From: Atherinomorus stipes
Lineage: Eukaryota; Chordata; Actinopteri; Atheriniformes; Atherinidae
Reading direction: 5' to 3'
NCBI GenBank assembly: GCA_023101725.1
Contig: JALJCO010003008.1
Coordinates: forward strand, 930,001 to 994,000
DNA: 64,000 bases
In this document: positions 58,639-64,000 of the stretch, in pieces
Layout of the letters: each line of letters starts with the position of its first letter
Numbering within the stretch: the first letter of the stretch is position 1
Made by a program: the position numbers and the translations under genes
Notes under the pieces: generated by a model
The model's database searches: none
What the model was told of the DNA's origin: nothing
The model's input: only the letters and a program-made list of their open reading frames with translations

Positions 58639-61600
58639 GTGAGGCTCAGATGTGAGAGAAAATCATCAGGAGTTACATGATGGGAGTAGAAATGAGTGTT
58701 TTTAAGTTTTAGGGTGCCCTTTTTGTGTTGTTTACCTTTGCAAATACAACCCAGAACCTGGATATCATCCGTCTCAGTCTTCCAGGTCACAGTAACCCAC
58801 TATATTTTAATAGAAAGCAGCAGTTTTGCCTCGCACACAAAACGCTTCCACCCAACAGGGAGTTTTGGTGACATTCCCTAGAAATAATTTAAGCGCCTTA
58901 ACCTGGACTTTCTTGTTTAACTTTTTTCACTCCTCTTTCAAACTATAACTTTCCTCTCCAGAATGTGTCACTGAGTCATTCAGATCTAAACATCTGGAGA
59001 TCTAAGGGCCCTTCAGTCTAAAACCTCAAACACAGAACCACTCAGAACTAGAAGTGCTTTTTGGATTAAAGGCAAAGCATCTTCAAGAACCACTCAACAT
59101 TGGTCTGATTCTGATTTAGTGAAACCTGAATCTGCTTGCTAGAATCTCAATCAGTACGTTTATAAGATATTGATCTGTTAGCCAATAACGAGCTTTTTCA
59201 GGTTGAACAACTCCAAACAACAGAAACTTTTATATGATGGTAAATTAATGCCATATCAAGAGGTGAGCGGGACGTCTTTGCAGCTCTGCTGATTGTAATA
59301 GCTTTACACATTTTTTCCACAAATATGAGACATGATGTCCCCCTGTGTTTTTCCTCTGCTGTCACCAAACTTCTTTTGCTACTTCTGGGTCAAAGTCAGG
59401 AACTCTTGAGTGTGCAGAGAGCATCCAGCTCAGTTTGAATTTTTCACAGTCTTCAGATGGATTATTATTTTAAAAGAGGAGCAGCAACACTCAATGTGAG
59501 ATCTCAGAAACTTTCCCCAAGGTCTCAGACCTCTAGTTTGTTACAGCTCAGGCTTGTTTCAGATCAACAGAAGAAGCCAGTGGATATAAATGTGAAATCA
59601 GAGACAGTTTACTCCTTTTAACATCGGCTGATAGTACTCTGAACATAAAGAGTTATTCATGTCCGTAAATCAGTAAAAGGCTACAACAAGATAAAACAAA
59701 AGTGTGATGGGAAGTTTTTTCCTTAATGACCTGAACAATGGCAGCTAACAGGAATTGTGATGGTTAAGTTGAAGTCAGAAAGATCAGGAAAATCTGCAGA
59801 AATATCCACTTAGGATTTCTAGAGAGGCAAGTGCAGACGTGTTTTTGACTGCAGACTATCTCCATGAAGATTACACAAGCTTTGGACATGTGGTGCATTG
59901 TTCTACTGCAGCCACACCTGCACAAACATGACGCTAAGAGAAGGGCGTTTGGAGGAAAAGCTTTCCTTCACATTCACTGTGACACTCTGACCCAAAAGTT
60001 TGCAAAGAGAAAAGTTGACCCAAAGCTTTGCATGTCATTGTACATATATTAAAAGAGATATTCACATAGATGAACAGCATCTTCAACTGCACATGGACTT
60101 AATCTCACATACAGTACCATTTCTAATATTTGTATTCAATACAAAAAAAAACATTAGAGCTGAAATCAGAGAATTAAAGTGGCACAATATGGGAATTTTG
60201 GCCGATATCCAATATGCTGATATTTTAAAACTCATGTGGCCAATAACCGATATTGATACTGATATTAAAGCTGAATGAAATAAGCAGTCATCGCAAATAG
60301 CAGTTTTTTTATCCGTTTCCGACACTTTGAAAAATAGCAGTGGGAAAAAATATCGATACACTGAAATATTGCAATATTTTCATACGCCGATATCAAATTG
60401 ATATTCAAAAACGTTGTGCCCATCTATTTCATTTACAAGGTATCATCATTCTGTTACAAAATCTTACGATAATTCATGAATTTTCTCAAGATTTCGTGAG
60501 TAAAATAATTGATACTACGGTTTTAAATGTCAATATGATGTCAGCATATGAAAATATTGCGATATTTCAGTGTATTGATATTTTTTTCCTCCTCTAGTCT
60601 TAAGAAGTTTCAAAGTCTGTAAAAAAGAAATTTTTGAGGAAGAAGTTTTGTTTGTTTTTTTAGACTTTAGAAACAGCGAGCTGATCGGTTAAATATCAGT
60701 TAAATATTGGAGGGATGGCCAATGTCCAATATTCAGTTTTAAGGCCGATATAGGCCATTACCGATAGGGGGCCGATTATACTGTGCATCCCTAATTTAAA
60801 GAGCTCAGTTTAGTTACATTTGCAGGGTAAGTATTCATGTAAGGGCCGGAATACTTGCTTTATGTTCTAAACAACCTAAAACACCTACCTCCTAATATAA
60901 AACATTAAATTAGCCCAGACAAGCACAATTTGGCCTTTTTAAAATGTAAAGCAGTTTTATCTTCACCAAAAATCTGTTTAAATAGCTGCTCTGGCGCTTT
61001 CAGTCAAATAATATGGACTTCAGTTGTGTATGTGTCATTTCAAGTCTTTGTCTGCATGAAACCAAGCGTTAGAATATGCCGATGAAGATCATGTGACCGG
61101 GCAGAAACCTTCAGAATAGTTGCAAATGTTTCCTCTCGGGATAGATCCTGATAACTTTGTGACCCATGAGGTCATTCTTATTGTGTTCGTATGGACTGCT
61201 GACATAATGCCAGATTATATGTGAAAAATCAAATAGATTTCCTAAATGTTTTACTTCATTTAGATAGTTCATTTGAAACTTTCTCCATTACGAGCTTTGA
61301 CAGATTCACTTTCTCTGCCGCTCCTGACATTTAGAGTCAGACAAAAGCTGCTGAATAAAAAGTGACTCAGACAAAAGTTAGTCCACTGTCTGGATAAAAG
61401 CTTTTTGTCCACTAATATGCTGAGCTGAAGCCTAATTAAACATTTTGTTCATGTGTCTTTCTTCTCACTGGGAACTTGTTCTCAAATACGTTGAAAAGGT
61501 GAATACAGCTTCAGCTCAAAACAGAATATAATGATTAGCTAATTATTCAAACTCTATATATTACTCTTGAGACAGTCTATTAAGGACATATGAAATAATG

Positions 61601-63574
61601 TCATTTCATGTGGTTCATTGCCATCAAAGTGGCAATGGCACAAGGCTGTAAACTGGATTGGCTTTAAAGGGAATATTACAAAAAAGCTGACTCTGTCATT
61701 AAAAGGAACGCTCGTTATTCTGTGAAAGACTGACTTAAGAAAGATGATATCTCATTAAAAGACTTGCACAAATTCTGTTCTCAAGACTCAAGGACAATCC
61801 TGAAAGGCCATGATCTTCAGACATCCCCTAATTTAGAACAAAAAACCATTGTTAGTGCACACAGATCAGAACTGCACCCACAAATGGGAGTGAAAATCCT
61901 CCCACTCGATTCAGTTCATTCATACAGCACCACAGCAAAGGTAAAAAGTAAAAATTTGTCTTGCTAACTAAACCAACAGCTCTCTTAATGTTTTCTTTTA
62001 TTCAGTCCTCCATACACAATCACACACAATCACACAGCAGAAGTAGAAAAGAGGATCTCCCTTTTAACAGGAAGAGACCATCAGCAGAAACTGCCTCAGT
62101 GAGGAAGGACATCTGTCTTCTTTGCCGACCATTTCCAAGAAAAGAAAAAAAAAACATGAATAACTATTACAAAATACTTCAGATGGAGTGAGAGGAAGAA
62201 GAAAACTGTCACCTCACTGCGTGTGTTGCAAAGCTCTGTAACAGATTCTGGGAGCTGAACTGCTCTGCATATGCTTCTGTTTATGCAACAGTGACCTCTT
62301 CTGAAAATACATATCCCTTCCTGAAAGTAATCATCAAGCTGCTTGTTTTTAACAGCCAAAAACTCAGTTTGAATGTGACATTTAGGGTGAAATGTTCAAC
62401 CACATTTATGTGTGACATCTCTGCTTTGTGAAGCAGCACATAGTTTATTTGTAATTAGAGAACACGAGATTACAGCTGCTACATTAATTGTTGGACAGAA
62501 GCTGCGGTGGACAGAAACAAGAATCCATTCATTTTACTTTTCTCAAGTTTTTAAGATGAGCTGAAAACTTCATCAAAAGTTTGGTTTTATGTCTCCTCAG
62601 TGTTTATGGACTTGTTTTATGTTTTCCAGCTGTTGGCAGGTCTATTGGAGCATCGTACCTGTGGTGGGGCCTCAGCAGAGACTGAAATCTCTTCACCCTC
62701 CTGAACATGGCTGCCCCTGGCAGCGCTGTGGCACCAGGTGGACTTCAGTCAATCACAGAACCTGTTTGTCTGCGGCTCAGAGTTCTGAACTTGTTTTATC
62801 CAAATATGAACTTTACAGAACCATTTCAAAGAGAAACTTGTCATAGTTTGAATATCTGAGTGTGGGAGATACCGGACACAACCAAGATCATCTCCACATG
62901 GTGATATTTTACTATATGCTGGGAATCTATGCAAATATGGATTTTTATTATTGCCAAACCTGCTGAATTAACCAGTCAACTAGTAAAGGCATTTACATTT
63001 GAAACAGTAAGTGTGCTTTAAAGGAAAGAAATCAGGAAGTCATATTCAACTACATATTTTAAAATGATCCCAAATGTTCTACAGAAATACTCTTATAGTT
63101 CTGGCCCAAGACCAAAACCCATCAGTTTACCAAACGTGGTTTGGTAAAAAAAAAAAATTCTAGCCACACAACTTCCCTGCTGTTCAAGAGGAACAATGTG
63201 AGAATATGGTTTTAAATCTGAAATGCTTTAATTTAATTTGACCTTGTTTTTGTTAATTTTATATCTAAATGTTTTTAATATAACTAATCTGAATGCCTGA
63301 AGCTCAGTTATATCATTATTATTCATCATTATTATATCACTGGTCTGTTAAATAGAAGATCCATAAGGCTGCAACTGATCATAAATTATTATTTTGTTTA
63401 CATAGTGGTATCCTTCATTTTTCACCATAATAAACATAATCATAATTTTTACAAGTGGTGAAGTGTAAAATAATTGACTTTCATAGGCAACTATCAACAC
63501 CATACATTGCGTTGTATGTTGAACCAAAACCACCTTTTTACACCTGAACCAAAGAGCTTCTGTTAGATCTGGAT
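58639..63574. other. Region 3' of the C1orf54-like gene, no gene recognised
   Basis: A donor-like GTGAGG at 58639, 30 bases after the stop, could lead to a 3'UTR exon further on. Acceptor-like sites at about 62608 and 62635 (TTTTCCAG) are followed by short open stretches without family support. A hAT miniature element sits at 60180-60793. The rest shows no recognisable exon or RNA gene. Confidence 0.45.
60180..60793. mobile_element. 614-bp hAT miniature element (GCCGATAT type) carrying an inner palindromic insert
   Basis: Same family as 36751-37256: shared GGCCGATATCCAATATGC near the left and GAGCTGATCGGTTAAATATC near the right, with the right end TGCATCCCTA. Flanks are AATTAAAG (60172-60179) and ATTTAAAG (60794-60801), an 8-bp duplication with one change. 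Within it, 60345-60587 has long inverted arms (ACTGAAATATTGCAATATTT and its reverse complement), an extra insert absent from the other copy. Confidence 0.8.
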
Positions 63575-63895
63575 TAGGGCTGGGCAATTTGACCTCAAAT
63601 CAATAACACAATTAACTGAACATGTTGCCTTGATTACAATAAATTGGCCATTATTTTTGTATAGTTTTATTTTTAGTCTTCAAAGCTCGCTTTGTGATAC
63701 AAATATTTTCATAATAGAGAAGATATTGTTTTATATCAAGTGAGTGGAAGCAGACACAGTTTGAATATATATGTTCATTTAATTAATGTTTTTAGATATA
63801 TTTAAGAGAAATTATTCAAATTATTGGCATGAGCAAGATTACATCGAATTGTTTGTTTTGGTTTAGATTCATTTTCAATTTATTGTCCAGCTGTA
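63575..63895. mobile_element. 321-bp hAT miniature element, GGGCTGGGCAATTT type
   Basis: The left end TAGGGCTGGGCAATTTGACC and the right end TTATTGTCCAGCTGTA are inverted with a few changes. Flanking 8-mers ATCTGGAT and ATCTGGAG differ at one base. AT-rich interior, no coding capacity. Confidence 0.7.
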
Positions 63896-64000
63896 ATCTG
63901 GAGGTAAACTTGGTTTCTGGTAGTCCAGATTTTCATGTTCTCCAAACTCCTCTTGTAGACTGAAACGCCTCATTGATGGCAATTCTATTACACTTGAACA

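Noticed and set aside
61764..62191. Open frames of 67 and 76 codons
   Set aside because: No splice support, domain or codon bias; the first reading is interrupted and the second is Lys-rich low complexity.
62589..62846. Further exon of the C1orf54-like gene after a TTTTCCAG or CTCCTCAG acceptor
   Set aside because: Open stretches exist in more than one frame, but none resembles a known family and both better-supported last exons already carry stops.

Overview
This is nuclear DNA from a ray-finned (teleost) fish. The evidence is vertebrate multi-exon genes with GT-AG introns, plus a dense set of teleost-type repeats: tRNA-derived SINEs, Tc1-like, hAT, PIF/Harbinger-like and TTAA-flanked miniature elements, and long microsatellites. 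The species cannot be named from the sequence. No CRISPR, operon or plasmid-type feature is present.

Layout. (1) 1-5293, minus strand: first eight coding exons of vps45, the Sec1/Munc18 protein of endosomal SNARE fusion; its 3' exons lie beyond the left edge. Its promoter, at about 5300-5480, has a perfect CRE and an ETS-type site. (2) 5.3-8.0 kb: intergenic DNA with a 201-bp hAT miniature element and a probable non-coding first exon of the next gene. (3) 10079-38543, plus strand: a complete pogz gene with 24 coding exons and an open frame of 1297 codons. It encodes an acidic N-terminus, a C2H2 zinc-finger block, the HP1-binding-type finger region, a CENP-B-like helix-turn-helix and a pogo-type DDE domain ending in a LEDGF-type motif. 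Its introns are packed with transposons. Intron 2 holds a decayed, intron-bearing hAT element (about 13485-20475) with a 1.4-kb BED-finger hAT element inside it, which itself carries a 72-bp palindromic insert. (4) 38.7-47.0 kb: intergenic, with repeats and no recognised gene. (5) 47015-58608, plus strand: a small gene for a secreted or membrane-tethered acidic, Tyr/Asp-rich protein. Its length, architecture and presumed neighbourhood suggest a fish relative of mammalian C1orf54; two alternative last exons are visible. (6) 58.6-64 kb: non-coding DNA with hAT miniature elements.

Genes together. vps45 and pogz are divergently arranged head to head, about 2.7 kb between the vps45 start codon and the likely pogz first exon. 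Both human orthologues, and C1orf54, lie in chromosome band 1q21 as I recall, so the window looks like a piece of conserved synteny. The proteins act separately: endosomal trafficking (Vps45), chromatin (Pogz), secretory pathway (small gene). Most of the rest is transposon fossil record, and at least six insertions keep readable target-site duplications.
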